A stretch of DNA of 64,000 nucleotides from Okapia johnstoni. Lineage: Eukaryota > Chordata > Mammalia > Artiodactyla > Giraffidae. The stretch spans positions 48,738,001 through 48,802,000 of the forward strand of contig CM044312.1 in NCBI GenBank assembly GCA_024291935.2, in the 5' to 3' direction. The notes under the pieces were generated by a model that saw nothing but the letters and a program-made list of their open reading frames with translations, searched no databases and was not told the origin of the DNA. This document shows positions 20,583 to 31,699 of this stretch, in pieces. A program made the position numbers and the translations under genes. Every line of letters starts with the position of its first letter. The stretch's first letter is position 1.

Positions 20583-22535
20583 ATTATCTTCTGTGCCAGC
20601 TCAGTCTTGATGTCTTCAACCATTTTTGTTCTAGGAAACACTAGAGGAACATATTTATAGACAAAAGGAACCCATCTGGAGATGAAGTTAATAGCTGGTT
20701 TCAGTTTGGGTGCTGTGAGGTGAGAAATTGTTCCTCAACAGAATAAGGAAGAAAGAGCATTGCTTCACGTCTACTTAATGTCAGTGAACTTCTTGGAAGA
20801 GGTGCTATTTTAAAAGAATTGGAATAAGGACACTGGACTGATAAATGAGCCGCATTCAAAAAAGTGAGGATCCCAGTTAACACAGTGAACTACAGGAGGC
20901 AACCTCCACCCATAGCTCGGAAACAGTGGTGCTAGGTATCTTAAACATCTTTGTTTAATGAAGTTGAAGACAGCATCTCCTGTATTTCCTAATTCCCACT
21001 GTTGTGAACGGTCAAGCCAGCGTTTCATTATAATCTTGGCCCTTAAACAGCACAGTTCATCCAAAAATGACAGGGTATTAGGAGCAGAAATTAGGCCCTG
21101 GACCAAGTTTGTAATAAATCATAAGCTTCACTATGTAGGTGAGGAAAAAGGACCAACCATTAGATGACAGATTTGCCATGGAGCAAGAGGAGGACAGACT
21201 CCACGTAGGCACTGCAGAAAAGGTTCCACTGTGAATTTTGACTGACCCATGACTCTCTTTGGGGGAAAAGTGGTCTGGAAAGAGAACAATAAAAGGCAGA
21301 GAAAAAGAGGGATAATTGGGGGCAGATGTCCCTCCATCCACTACTCTAGTAAAATCATTTGAACTCCGAGGTAAATCTTAGCACAGCACAGTGCTTACTA
21401 AATATTAAAGGAGAAACTCAAATTATTTTTCTATTCAAGTCCAATTAAGATCTACGTGAAGAATAGGAGAATTTTTCCTCTGACTCAGAATGAACAAAAG
21501 GCCTGTGAATAATATTAGGATATGACCTCACTGTGGTTAAAAATATTTGCTTTGCTTGTATGTAGAATGGCAGGTAAACCATTTAGGACTAGTGTGGGCA
21601 ACAAGAAATGTAAACATAAAAGAGAAGAGGAAATGAAAATGCAGTGGTAATAATAGACTTGGATTAATACCAGTATTTTCAAAGGAGTGCAAACAACTTC
21701 AGATTCAATAGAGGTTCCTATGCCAAGGACTCCGACACGTTCCATCTATCAGCAGGCTGGCTGCTGTTCCCTAAAGAATGTCTGTAAGATCAACCCCTTG
21801 GTCCTCCATACTGGGGCTCCTGACCCACATGGCTTGCTTTAAGTTTCAGTTTCCTCTTAGTCTTCTGAATGGAAGATCTGTCTTCCTCTCTATAATATAT
21901 TCAGTTTGCTTTCAAATAAAAATAATATTTATAAAGATTTACCTGTCAAGTCGAGCTGACTCTTTAACCTGGCATCTTGAGTAACAGCCATATTAAAGTT
22001 TGACTCCAAAGATTCCTGCTCCCTCCCTTTGCCCTGGTTGTTTGGGGAAAAGCAGAGTTACACAAGAAAACCTATGCAGGAATTCAGTGAGTTAGTACCT
22101 TTTAAATTTCAGATGCCTGGTTTAGTTCTCTAAAAACAAAAAACAACCTTGGTCCCATTTTTGTTAATGCTGAAACTATTAAAAATTTTCCAATTACTTG
22201 GTTTGACAAAAAAAGAATATACTGAAAAAAAACATCCAGAGATGTTTATTAAAGCCATGTCCCTCTTTAGGGTGGGGCAGCCCAGGTGTGGAGATAGCGA
22301 GTGTCTTTTTTTTCTGCCTTATATTTACACCTTGGTGAGTTTTCCTCCTGCTTTGGTTGATGTTATACTACCTGGAAGGTGACAAGCCAGGTAGGCCCTG
22401 GAGAGTCCTGTGGTTGACACTTGATGTTCAAGCAGGAATTCATCGAGATTACCTGAGATCAGGGAAAAGGCACCTGAGTCTGCTCCTGGACAACCTGAAA
22501 ACCCCTAGTTTCCTTTATCTCTTCTAAGTGTTCTT
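20583..22535. other. 2-kb mainly single-copy stretch
   Basis: No recognised repeat. Opposed short frames (60-99 codons) at 20701-21345 have no domain. AT-rich at 21860-21930. Confidence 0.45.
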
Positions 22536-22679
22536 TCCTTTCTTTCTTAAAAATTTTTCTACATCGGGTCTTAGTTGCAGCATGTGAAATCTATTTCCTT
22601 GACCAGGGATAGAACCTGGGCCCACTGCGTTGGGAGCATGGAATCTTTACCACTGGACCACCAGGGAGGTCCTCTTCCC
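22536..22679 (-). mobile_element. CHR-type tRNA-Glu SINE with 9-bp TSD
   Basis: catcgggtcttagttgcagc, atttccttgaccagggatag, ggaatctttaccactggacc and accagggaggtcc form the reverse CHR unit. agtgttctt is repeated perfectly at 22527-22535 and 22680-22688. Confidence 0.92.
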
Positions 22680-22688
22680 AGTGTTCTT

Positions 22689-22927
22689 ATTTGCCTAACT
22701 TCAATGACCTGTCTAGTGAATCACTGAGAAATTCACTGTCAGAGGCAGAATAAGCTCACTGAGCTGGGACCATCAGCCAAAGAACGAGGGTGGAAAGGAG
22801 TTGCCCCTGGACAGGCTTTTCTGCATTTCACTTCTTAATTTACCCTGTGATGTTTCAACATAGACTTAATGGCCATTATATTGACATAGAATTTTCAAAA
22901 AAGTTATTGAAGTCAAAAAGAATGGAA
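22689..22927. other. unassigned DNA
   Basis: No recognised feature. Confidence 0.35.
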
Positions 22928-23460
22928 AGCAGGGACTTAAGGAGGTATTTATACATCCATATGCATAGCAGCATTATTCACAATAGCCAAAAGGTGGAAG
23001 CAGTCCTTGTCCACTGAAGGATAAATGGATAAGCGAAATGTGGTCTATACATTAGGGAATATTATTGGAATATTGAGATGGAATATTATTCAGGCTTAAA
23101 AAGGAAGGAAATTCTGACACATGTACAGTATGGATGAACCTTGAAAATATTATGCTAAGGGAAATAAGTTTATCATCAAAATACAGGTGCTATATGATTT
23201 CACTTATGTGAGGTAGTGTAATCAAAGTCATAGAGACAAAAGGTAGAATGGTGGTTGCCAGGGGCTGAAAGGAGGCACAAAAAGGGAATTAGTGTTTAAT
23301 GGACACAGAGTTTCCCAGTTTTAGAAGATGAAAAAGTGGATGGATAGTGGTGATGGTTGCCCAAAATGTGATGCACTTAATGCCACTGACCTGTACCTTT
23401 AACATGGCTGAAATGGAAATTTGGTATTATGTGTATTTCACTACAATTAAAATTTTTGAA
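22928..23460 (+). mobile_element. old L1M 3' end
   Basis: gcagcattattcacaatagc, caaaaggtggaagcagtcc, gaatattattcaggctta, gtggttgccaggggctgaaa, cttaatgccactgacctgta and a final ttcactacaattaaaa follow the ORF2-end/3'UTR order of eutherian L1M elements. A small internal duplication of the ggaatattattgg block is visible near 23060. Confidence 0.9.
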
Positions 23461-25222
23461 GAGACACAACATTGGAAGAATATGTTGTGAGGAGGCAATG
23501 GTCCCTCTCCTCACCCCCACCCCAGACACACTAGGATATTTGGAGTAATATAGTTGCATATTTAATTTTCATATAAGCACCCACTTAGTGATTTATTTTG
23601 CTGCATTACACTCCTGAGCATAAGAATACAACAATAAACTCCTCTTCTTCCTTCATAGTGAAGAGTCAGGTTTTCAGGTTCTTCAGTATTCTGCCTCCTT
23701 CTCCCATGAGAATGATGGGCTTTTTTGTGTTTTAAAGGCTGCTGAAAAGACAGCACCCATTGGGTCTTGATTTGGTCTTTCTGGACCTGTCCAGGGAGGG
23801 TTGGGAATTACCCTAAATGGGCATGTGTTAGAGCCAGGAGGTGGAGCCTAGGAATTTGAGATGGAGGTTGAAGGGCTGGGAGAGGTTGCAGCCCCAATGC
23901 CAGGAGGAGGTTGGGAGATTGTGGATTTGGGGGCCTGGAACCCCAGTGGAAAGTTATTTTAACATCTGGGAGAAGGAGCCACTGGTTGCAGCAAAAGGCT
24001 TCAAGGGCAGATGCCCATATGCCCACACTATGGCAGTTATGTGAGAACATGCCCGCCGAGGGGACATATGGCAACAGACACTGATGCTAGAAGCAACACA
24101 AGTGACAAAAGAGCAAGTACCAGGGGCAACCACAGTGGATTAAGGAGCTTATGGGGCCACATAACTTCCTGTTCCTGTGCCAGTCACTAGAGGGAAGGGG
24201 GAAAGCCTGGGCTTGAGGGACAGGAGAGGAAAACATGCTCAGAGCTGGACATGAGGCAATGGGAGAAGAAACAAAGAAGTATGCGGCTGCCTGCACCTTT
24301 AACAAATGCCTTGGCACACTTCCAGCTGTCACAATTGTCCATATTTACTCTGAATCCAATCTGTGATTCCTATTGTCTTCTTACACTGTGGGACACTTAG
24401 GAAGATGTAACAGATGGCCGTGTGTGGCAAGAGAACTCCTTCCCCACTGTCAGGAGAGATTTTTTTCATATATTCTGTTTCCTTTCATCCAAAAATAATT
24501 TTCTTTATATCAAAAGCAATGTACAGGTTTCATTTTGTAGAAAAGTATAAAGAAGAAAATTTAAATCTCCCATAATGCCATAGACACTGGGACAACCATG
24601 GTTAACATTTGACTGTATCTCCTTCCCAGTTTTCCTGTGCATTGTTTAATGTCTTTAGCCAGGTACCTCTTTCAGGTCTCACTGCCCCAGGTCTGCCGAT
24701 AAACCTATGCTAAACCTTTCACATGCCAGGCACTCATTCATAGAGTTGCAGATGGAGCCAGAAGTACCATGTATGACACAGAACAGAGAGGAAGCTAAGC
24801 CACCCATATGGGATGCAAATCCGCCACCTTCTCAGCAGATTCCTCACCAACCACACACCTGATTCTGATGCAGGCAACTTAGATGACACTGAGGTGGTTC
24901 CAAACGTTTATTGCAACTTGCATGATATTTATCTATAAAAACAACTTTGTAAATGGTGTTTGGATTTCCAGGGCGGTTCACAAAAACTGAAGTGACTGAC
25001 AACAAAACTGAGAGATGTTGATAACAGTTCTGATCACAGATTTCTCCTAAGTCTTTCTGAATTCCTGGTCCCTCTGAGACCTGAATCCCCCCTGTCCAAA
25101 TCTTGACACCTCCTCTTGTCTTGGCTATCTAAATTTTGAAGTTGCGTGGATTTGGTTTGGCAGATGCTAGTGGGAGATCAAAAGCAAGATGAGAGGACTT
25201 GGGAAGAGTATGGTATCATTCA
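23461..25222. other. 1.75-kb mainly single-copy stretch
   Basis: At 24480-24660 the text (taacatttgactgtatctcc) hints at an ancient LINE but is not assignable. Frames at 23808-24332 on opposite strands overlap and carry no domain. Confidence 0.45.
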
Positions 25223-25227
25223 CATGT

Positions 25228-25395
25228 GCTGTTGGTGCTGCTGATGCTAAGTTGCTTTGGTAGTGTCCGACTCTTTACAATCCTCTGGACTGTAGCCCAC
25301 TAGGCTCCCCTGTCCATGGGTTTCTCCAGGCAAGAATACTGGAGTGAATTGCCATGCCTTCTTCAGAGGATCTTCCCAACCCAGGGATTGAATGC
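25228..25395 (-). mobile_element. Bov-tA SINE, truncated at its head
   Basis: Reverse unit from gctgctgatgctaagttgct through ccatgggtttctccaggcaa to cttcccaacccagggattga. The tRNA-like head is missing where a MIR resumes. Confidence 0.92.
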
Positions 25396-25404
25396 TGTTA
25401 ATTT

Positions 25405-25955
25405 GGGAGTCGGGGTTGAAATCACAGGCTTTGGCATCAGTCCTGAGCTGTGTTCAAATCCAAGCTCTGTCTTTTATTAGCTGTGTGTTTGAGTGGATCA
25501 CTTAACCAGTTTGAGTCCCAGTTTTCTCCCAGTTTGAGTCTCAGTTTTCTCATTTATAAAGTAGGAATAACTTTCCTTGTAGCCCAGCTGGTAAAGAATC
25601 TGCCTGCAAGGCAGGAGACCCTGGTTTGATTCCTTGGTTGGAAAGATTTGTTGGAGAAGGGATAGGCTACCCACTCCAGTATTTTTGGGCTTCCCTGGTG
25701 GCTCAGCTGGTATTCCCTTGTAGCTCAAGTTGGTAAAGAATCTACCTGCAATGCAGGAGGCCTGGGTTTGATTCCTGGGTCAGAAAGATCCCCTGGAGAA
25801 GGGAATGGTAACCCACTCCAGTATTCTTGCCTGGAGAATCCCATGTGCAGTGGAGCCTGGCGGGCTACAGTCCATGGGGGTCACAAGAATTGGAAACAAC
25901 TCAGCGACTAAACCACCACCAAGGATTTGTGTGAATATTAGATGAGATAGGAATC
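25405..25955 (+). repeat. MIR SINE split by composite Bov-tA
   Basis: Left piece 25405-25571 (cacaggctttggcatcag, gttcaaatccaagctctgtc, agttttctcatttataaagt) and right piece 25921-25955 (gtgtgaatattagatgag) are consecutive MIR sequence. The left piece also has a small tandem duplication of gtttgagtcccagttttctc (two versions at about 25509-25551). Confidence 0.75.
25572..25920 (+). mobile_element. composite (dimeric) Bov-tA inserted in MIR
   Basis: Two tandem units. Unit one (25572-25686) starts ttccttgtagcccagctggt and stops after ctacccactccagtattttt. Unit two starts gggcttccctggtggctcag, then has a second head start (attcccttgtagctcaagtt) before taaagaatctacctgcaatg, and continues to aacaactcagcgactaaacc. 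The same join is seen in the copy at 53724-54055, so this is a recurrent dimeric form rather than two insertions. Confidence 0.88.
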
Positions 25956-26132
25956 ATTTCTCAGACTTGAGAAATAACTGTATCTTAGAGATCCCCACTG
26001 TTGATTTGAATTCTTTAAGACATGTCTTAAATATTGAGAAACACAACCTTACACAACTATAAAACCAAAGGAAAGTTGACAAATAAAAAAAACAAACAAC
26101 AAGCCAACAAAATTAAAATTGATTAATGTGAT

Positions 26133-26407
26133 GCTGCTGCTACTGCTAAGTCACTTCAGTCGTGTCCGACTCTGTGCGACCCCATAGACGGCAGCCCAAC
26201 AGGCTCCGCCGTCCCTGGGATTCTCCAGGCAAGAGTACTGGAGTGGGTTGCCATTTCCTTCTCCAGTGCATGAAAGGGAAAAGTGAAAGTGAAGTCGTTC
26301 AGTCATGTCCGACTCTTAGTGACCCTATGGACTGTAGCCTACCAGGCTCCTCCGTCCATGGGATTTTCCAGGCAAGAGTACTGGAGTGGGGTGCCATTGC
26401 CCTCTCC
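26133..26407 (-). mobile_element. BOV-A2 SINE with 12-bp TSD
   Basis: Typical two-monomer BOV-A2 in reverse: gctgctgctactgctaagtc, then monomer one to ggagtgggttgccatttcct, linker gaaagggaaaagtgaaagtg, monomer two to gagtggggtgccattgccct. gattaatgtgat is perfectly repeated at 26121-26132 and 26408-26419. The low divergence and intact duplication suggest a recent insertion. Confidence 0.97.
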
Positions 26408-26419
26408 GATTAATGTGAT

Positions 26420-27048
26420 AAGTGATGCTATTTGGCTGAAATTAATTCAGCTTCTTGAAACATTCACTTCTAGCAACTGGATGTGGTTCTTTGGAGCTTG
26501 GCATTGCTGGCCTACTATATGCTGTACAATGATTCAACTCACCTACAACCTGAGTCTTAGACGTTGTACACTGGAGGACTGCAGGCTGTCTGTTGCCCAC
26601 TGACATGTTTCATTTGCCCCTCACAGTATTCATTTTTTCAATTAATTGCTGTTAATAGAAGAATTAAGACATTTCACATAAATTCTGCCTTTCTAACTTC
26701 CCTTGAATAGCTAGAAGATCTAACTCCATGCAGCTCGCCTTCCCACAAGGCCACAGAGTCTGTAGCTGATAGTGGCCCCTCTAGCCCAAGCCCAGGCTTC
26801 TCTTTGACCGCAACTCTACCCCCCCCAGCTGTGCTCATTTTTATCAGCTGCCAGCCCCTGTTGTTCAGGGTTTGTGACCGCTTCCTATGTGACTCATGCT
26901 TTCCTCAGTAGCCACTGACAATTAAAGAGCGCTTTAAGACACCCACAAAATGTGAGAACCCAAGAGCAAAAAGTGCCTGAAATTATGGGTATTCAGTTAT
27001 AAGATGTCCATCTAGATGACTCAGCCAGATATGTTTATATAAATATGT
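26420..27048. other. single-copy DNA, no gene recognised
   Basis: No repeat family is recognised. A C-run (taccccccccagc) lies near 26820. Confidence 0.45.
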
Positions 27049-27049
27049 T

Positions 27050-27551
27050 TGAAGACCATAGACATGCTTTGTTTTATTGCACTTCACTTTATTGTGCTTC
27101 ACAGATATTCCATTTTTTGCTTTTTCTTTACAAATTGAAGGTTTGTTGCAACCTGCGTGGAGCAAGTCAATCGGCACCATTTTTCCAACAGCATTTGCTC
27201 ACTTCATGTCCCTGTGTCACACATTTGGTCATTCCTACAATATTTCAAACTTGTTCATCATTATTACATTTGTTACAATGATTTACAATCAGTGACCTTT
27301 GATACAAGATGATTATGACTCACTGAAGACTCAGATGGTGGTTGGCATTTTTTAGCAATAAAGTGTTTTTTAATTAAGGTATGTACTTTGTTTTCTAAAC
27401 ATAATGCTATAGTACCCTTAATAGACTACAGGATAGTGAAAACATAACCTCTATAAACACTGGGAAACCAAAAAATCCTTGTGACTTGCTTTATTGCAAT
27501 ATCCACTTTATTGCGGTGGTCTGGAACCAAACCCACAGCATCTCTAAGGTA
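27050..27551 (+). mobile_element. Tigger1-type DNA transposon, deletion derivative
   Basis: The left part (ctttattgtgcttcacagat, caaattgaaggtttgttgca, gcaccatttttccaacagca) joins at about 27305 directly to the transposon's 3' part (gattatgactcactgaagac, ttagcaataaagtgtttttt, gcaatatccactttattgcg, ggtctggaaccaaacc). Nearly all of the pogo-like transposase ORF is missing, so it is a non-autonomous remnant about 500 bp long. Its 3' terminal repeat is interrupted by BovB. Confidence 0.88.
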
Positions 27552-27795
27552 TTATTGTTGTTGTTCAGTTGTTAAGTCAAGTCTAACTCTTTGCGACCCC
27601 ACGGACTGCAGCTCACCAGGTTTCCCTGTCCTCCACTATCTCCCGGAGTTTGCTGAGACTCATGTCCGTTGAGTTGGTGATGCTATCTAAACTATCTTGT
27701 CCTGTTGCCCACTTCCCCTTTTGCCTTCAATCTTTCCCAGTATCAGTGTTTTTCCCAATGCATCAGCTCTTTGAATCAAATGGCCAAGTATAGGC
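27552..27795 (-). mobile_element. BovB 3' fragment with 9-bp TSD
   Basis: Reverse BovB tail: attgttgttgttcagttgtt, gcgaccccacggactgcagc, ctcccggagtttgctgagac, ttcaatctttcccagtatca. ctaaggtat occurs at 27544-27552 and 27796-27804, so this 244-bp 5'-truncated copy landed in the terminal repeat of the Tigger element. Confidence 0.9.
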
Positions 27796-27857
27796 CTAAG
27801 GTATATCTACCTTATTGAAGTAAAAATATAAAATGTTTGAATTCTCCCAGGATATTC

Positions 27858-27906
27858 CTAGTCCCTCTGGGATCCTTGACCTCAGTTTGAGAACTACTGA
27901 AATAAG
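27858..27906 (+). mobile_element. hAT/MER5-like end fragment
   Basis: The end tcagtttgagaactactg resembles the 3' terminal repeat of MER5-like hAT elements. Very short. Confidence 0.35.
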
Positions 27907-28068
27907 GATATTAAGCACCTAGAACCACGCTTAGTGCAGAGCGAAGACTAATAAAAGGGCAAGGGCGAGGGCTTTAATGATGAGGCCTGAAGAGTGGAAA
28001 GTTGCCCAAAGGTTCCTAATGCCTGCCTGCTTGACTTTGAGTCACAGGTTAAGCTGATTGACATTGTT

Positions 28069-28278
28069 TAAAATTAATTATTTGGGGAGTATATTTGCTT
28101 CACAATGTTGTGTTAGTTTCTATTGTATAGCAAAGTGATCTGGCTATACATATACATATATCCCCTCTTCTTTTGGATTTTTTTCTCATTTAGGTCACCA
28201 CAGAGCACTGAGTAGAGTTCCCTGAGCTATACAGTAGGTTCTCCTTAGTTATCTGTTTTATACATAGTATCTGTCAAT
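28069..28278 (-). mobile_element. artiodactyl L1 3' UTR fragment
   Basis: caatgttgtgttagtttcta, tagcaaagtgatctggctat, agctatacagtaggttctcc and ttatctgttttatacatagt are reverse L1 3' UTR, about 210 bp, strongly truncated. Confidence 0.85.
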
Positions 28279-29482
28279 GGACACCAAGAGGGGAAAGGGG
28301 TGGGGTGGGAAGCTCATTGACATACGACTTGTCTCTCACCATCCTTCACAGAGCTCCTTCTTTGGGGTATCCATTCTGAATTGTCCATCCACTCCAAGAG
28401 CTCTGGCCCTAAGATCTCTCCTTAGAGGGATCAGAGCAGCAGAGGTGACTACATTCCTCTCCCTCTGAAAACAAATCATACACTTTCAGCTTCTAGGATC
28501 TTCTGTGTCAGGTGATTGATAATCCACAGTGTTCATGAGAGGCAGAGATTCCTATGCAAAAACGAAATCAAGGGCTTCTCCAAACCAATTACAAGGCAGT
28601 TGTTGCTTTTTCCCACAGCTCTTAACAAAAAGAGATGGGAAGTAAAGAGAGATGTGCCATTTTGATTTGAATGATCTTAGAGAAATCAGCAATATGAGAG
28701 GGAGTAGGAGGAAAAAGTACAGGTCTGGAGGTCACACGTGGGAATGAAAAGGTGTCACTACGCATTGTCTAAGGTAGGGACACACATTTTTAAATCCAAA
28801 TTTGTCTAATAAGCAGGATCAAATGATCAGCACCAAAAGATGAGTCCACTCCCTGGACACTGCTGAGAAGGAAATGAAAACAAATTAAAACTATAAGACA
28901 TGGAAATCCATTTTCCCTTTGTGGATCAAGCTAAGTTTCCATGGCATACATAATCCAATTTTTTTAAATTGTTTGAGACTCTTAATTAAGAGTAAGCCAC
29001 CTCTGAGCATATACCCCTTCAGATTTTCTTTGTTAGTTTACTGTGAATGCACAGTGATGAGAATGGAGAATAACGGGGGAACAGAAGGAAAAGAAGTATT
29101 CCCTGGGCCCCGCACAAGCTGCTGGCAGAGGCCTGGAGGGAACTAGTGCAGCGAAGGGATGAAAGGTCTTAAAGCACTTTTCTGATAGTTGGTGGGCAAC
29201 CCAGAGATGCACTGAGGGTGTTTCTTCCCAACAAGCTCCTTCTTACCAAGCCTGTGGACAAAGACTGCTCAAGAGCAGGATGGTACATTGAGCCCCTGAC
29301 TTACTCATGGAAGTGAGTAAATTCCTCAGGATCAAAACATCACAGTCCTCTGTGACCATAATCATGACCAGTCATGCCCCACAAGAGTCCTGCTCCACCA
29401 GTCATGATCACTTTTGATACATGAAAGGCTGGGGAAGGAGTCCACTCCAGTAGCTGGTCCTGCCTAGAACCAAATAGGGGGC
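28279..29482. other. 1.2-kb single-copy stretch
   Basis: No repeat or gene is recognised. Confidence 0.45.
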
Positions 29483-30306
29483 TGTCTTGGTCTTCTCAGG
29501 CTGACATAACGAAATACTTTGGACTGGGTGACTTAAACAACATAAATATATTTCTCTCCGTTCTAGAGGCTAGGAAGTCCAAGATCAAGATACTGGAAGC
29601 TTCAGTGGTTTTCTTCCTTGTTTGCAGATGACTGCCTTCTTGCTGTGTTCAGGTGTCAAAGGGAAGATGAACTCTCTGGTGTCTCTCATAGGGACAGTAA
29701 TGTTATACAACAAAGGTCCATATAGTCAAAGCTATGGCTTCTTCAACAGTCATGTACAGGTATGAGAGTTGGATCATAAGGAAGACTAAGCACCAAAGAA
29801 TTGATGCTTTTGAGTTCTGGTGCTGGAGAAGACTCTTGAGAGTCCCTTGGAGAGCAAGGAGATCAATCCTAAAGAAAATCAATCCCAAATATTCATTGGA
29901 AGGACTGATGCTGAAGCTGAAGCTCCAATACTTTGGCCACCTGATGGGAAGGGCCGATTCATTGGAAAAGACCTTGATGCTGGGAAAGATTGAGGAAAAG
30001 GGGAGAAGGTGGCAGCAGAGGATGAGATGGTTGGATGGCATCACTGACTTGATGGACATGAGCCTAAACTCCGGGAGACAGTTAAGGACAGGGGAGTCTG
30101 GTGTGCCGCTGTTCATGGAGTCACAGAGAGTCGGATTCAACATAGCAACTAAACAGCAACAGCAAAATTGGATCAGGGCTCCACCCTTATGACTCTGTTT
30201 AACCTTAATTACTTCCTGAGAGGCCCATCTCCAAATATAGCCATGATGGTGGGGCTTAGACATTCAATCTATGAATTTTGGGGGGGACACAGTTCAGTCC
30301 CTAGCA
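29483..30306 (-). mobile_element. MST-type MaLR LTR, split by BovB
   Basis: Left part 29483-29708 (tgtcttggtcttctcaggct, gactgggtgacttaaacaac, gtccaagatcaagatactgg, gccttcttgctgtgttcag) and right part 30166-30306 (atcagggctccacccttatg, gaattttgggggggacacag, ending ctagca) are the reverse complement of an MST/MLT1-class ERVL-MaLR LTR with TG...CA ends. No internal ERV sequence remains: a solo LTR. Confidence 0.85.
29709..30165 (+). mobile_element. BovB 3' fragment nested in MST LTR
   Basis: Starts within the RT-ORF end (caaaggtccatatagtcaaa, then cagtcatgtacaggtatgag) and runs to the tail gagtcggattcaacatagca. A 152-codon frame (29734-30192) contains [14 protein letters not shown] and [12 protein letters not shown]. 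5'-truncated and lacking polymerase motifs. Confidence 0.92.
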
Positions 30307-30547
30307 GGGACTGTCAATGTGTTATCATCTGAAGTGTCACAATTATACCCACCCAACCCATCCCAGTAGCTTGACCATCTTTACAGATAGAAGTGAAGAC
30401 TACCTACTACCTTTGGATACTACCTACTACCCTTGTCTGCTTAACTAGACCTAGTGAAAGCTTCACCTACAAGCAGTGACCAAAGAATGCCTTTACCTTG
30501 ACCACAGAGAGGGGAGAGGGGAAAGAAGCCTAAAGTTTCCTTTAGAG

Positions 30548-30597
30548 GTCAGGCTCTCCATTTTGCAGATGGATAAACTGAGGCTCAGATGGTAAAG
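30548..30597 (-). repeat. MIR core fragment at SINE insertion site
   Basis: ccattttgcagatggataaa followed by ctgaggctcagatgg is the MIR core in reverse. The downstream flank of the SINE restarts the same core (actgaggctcagaaaag). Confidence 0.55.
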
Positions 30598-30818
30598 GGG
30601 CTTCCCAGGTGGCGCAGATGGTAAAGTGTCTGCCTGCAATGTGTGAGACCTGGTTTGATCCCTGGGTTGGAAAGATCCTCTGGAGAAGGAAATGGCAACC
30701 CATGCCAGTATTCTTGCCTGGAAAATTCCATGGATGGAGGAGCCTGGTAGGCTACAGTCCATGGGGCCACAAAGAGTCGGACACGACTGAGCAACTTCAC
30801 TTCACTTCACTTTTTTAG
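30598..30818 (+). mobile_element. Bov-tA SINE with 13-bp TSD
   Basis: Head ggggcttcccaggtggcgca, tail gacacgactgagcaacttca plus CACTT repeats. actgaggctcaga occurs at 30577-30589 and 30819-30831, a target duplication taken from a MIR core. Confidence 0.95.
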
Positions 30819-30831
30819 ACTGAGGCTCAGA

Positions 30832-31335
30832 AAAGTAATGTTTTAGATTTGTTAGAGACTTAAAGGAACTTCTGGGCCCATTCTTCATGAATTTATACTC
30901 TACACCAGGCCTGTTTGAATTTGTAGAAAAATTTAGTTTCATGTATGCTTTCCCATGTTAACATGCTGAGGACAGTATTGGGAATTCTCTGTGGGATTTC
31001 AGCCATGGCACTAGCCATGGACAAAGGAAGCAGAGGGAATTTTAGAATGCCTTCTCACCATGCACGGCTGAATTCCAGAGCCTAGCGGTCTGGAGAAAAC
31101 TCTGCCCTATATTGTTGTAAGAAACAATGAACTTACGGAATGAAAAGTTCTTTAGAAAGAGAAGATATTTAAACCCAGGGTATAGTTCCTCAGATTAAAA
31201 TCATGTATTTCCCTCCTCCCTATTATCCTTGTTTTTTTTTTTTTAATAAAAACAGATGAGATGGATTACAAAGCAGTACTGCCTTAGCACCATGGCAGCT
31301 TAATGCTCCAGTAAAACTTCAATGTTAGTCTTTAT
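30832..31335. other. unassigned DNA with T-run
   Basis: No element recognised apart from a 12-base T-run at about 31232-31243. Confidence 0.4.
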
Positions 31336-31699
31336 TGTGGATTGAATTATATCTCAGAATGTGACCTTAATTGAAGATAGAATCATTGCAGATGTAATTC
31401 ATTAAGGTCACACTGGAGCAGGGTGGGCCCTTAATCCAATATGACTGGTGTCCTTATGAAAAGATACTGTGATGTTACAAGGGATGAAGTCTGTGTGATG
31501 CCAGCCATTGCCAGCAATGCCAGCAGCTGGGAGACAGGCATGGAACCCACTCTCTCCTCAAAGCCTCCAAAGAAACTAACCCTGCCAACACCTTGATTTC
31601 AGATTTCCAGCCTCCAGAATGCTGAGAGAATAAATTGCAGTTGTTTTAAGCCACTCAATTTACAGTAATTTGTGAGGACAGCTTTGGGAAACTAGTACA
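31336..31699 (+). mobile_element. MLT1 (ERVL-MaLR) solo LTR
   Basis: TG...CA boundaries with tgtggattgaattatatctc at the 5' end. Internal tcagaatgtgaccttaattg, gggtgggcccttaatccaat, gactggtgtccttatgaaaa, accctgccaacaccttgatt and the poly(A) signal region ctgagagaataaattgcagt are the MLT1 signature. No internal ERV sequence. Confidence 0.93.

Noticed and set aside
29703..30263. 187-codon minus-strand open frame
   Set aside because: It is the antisense shadow of the BovB fragment at 29709-30165.
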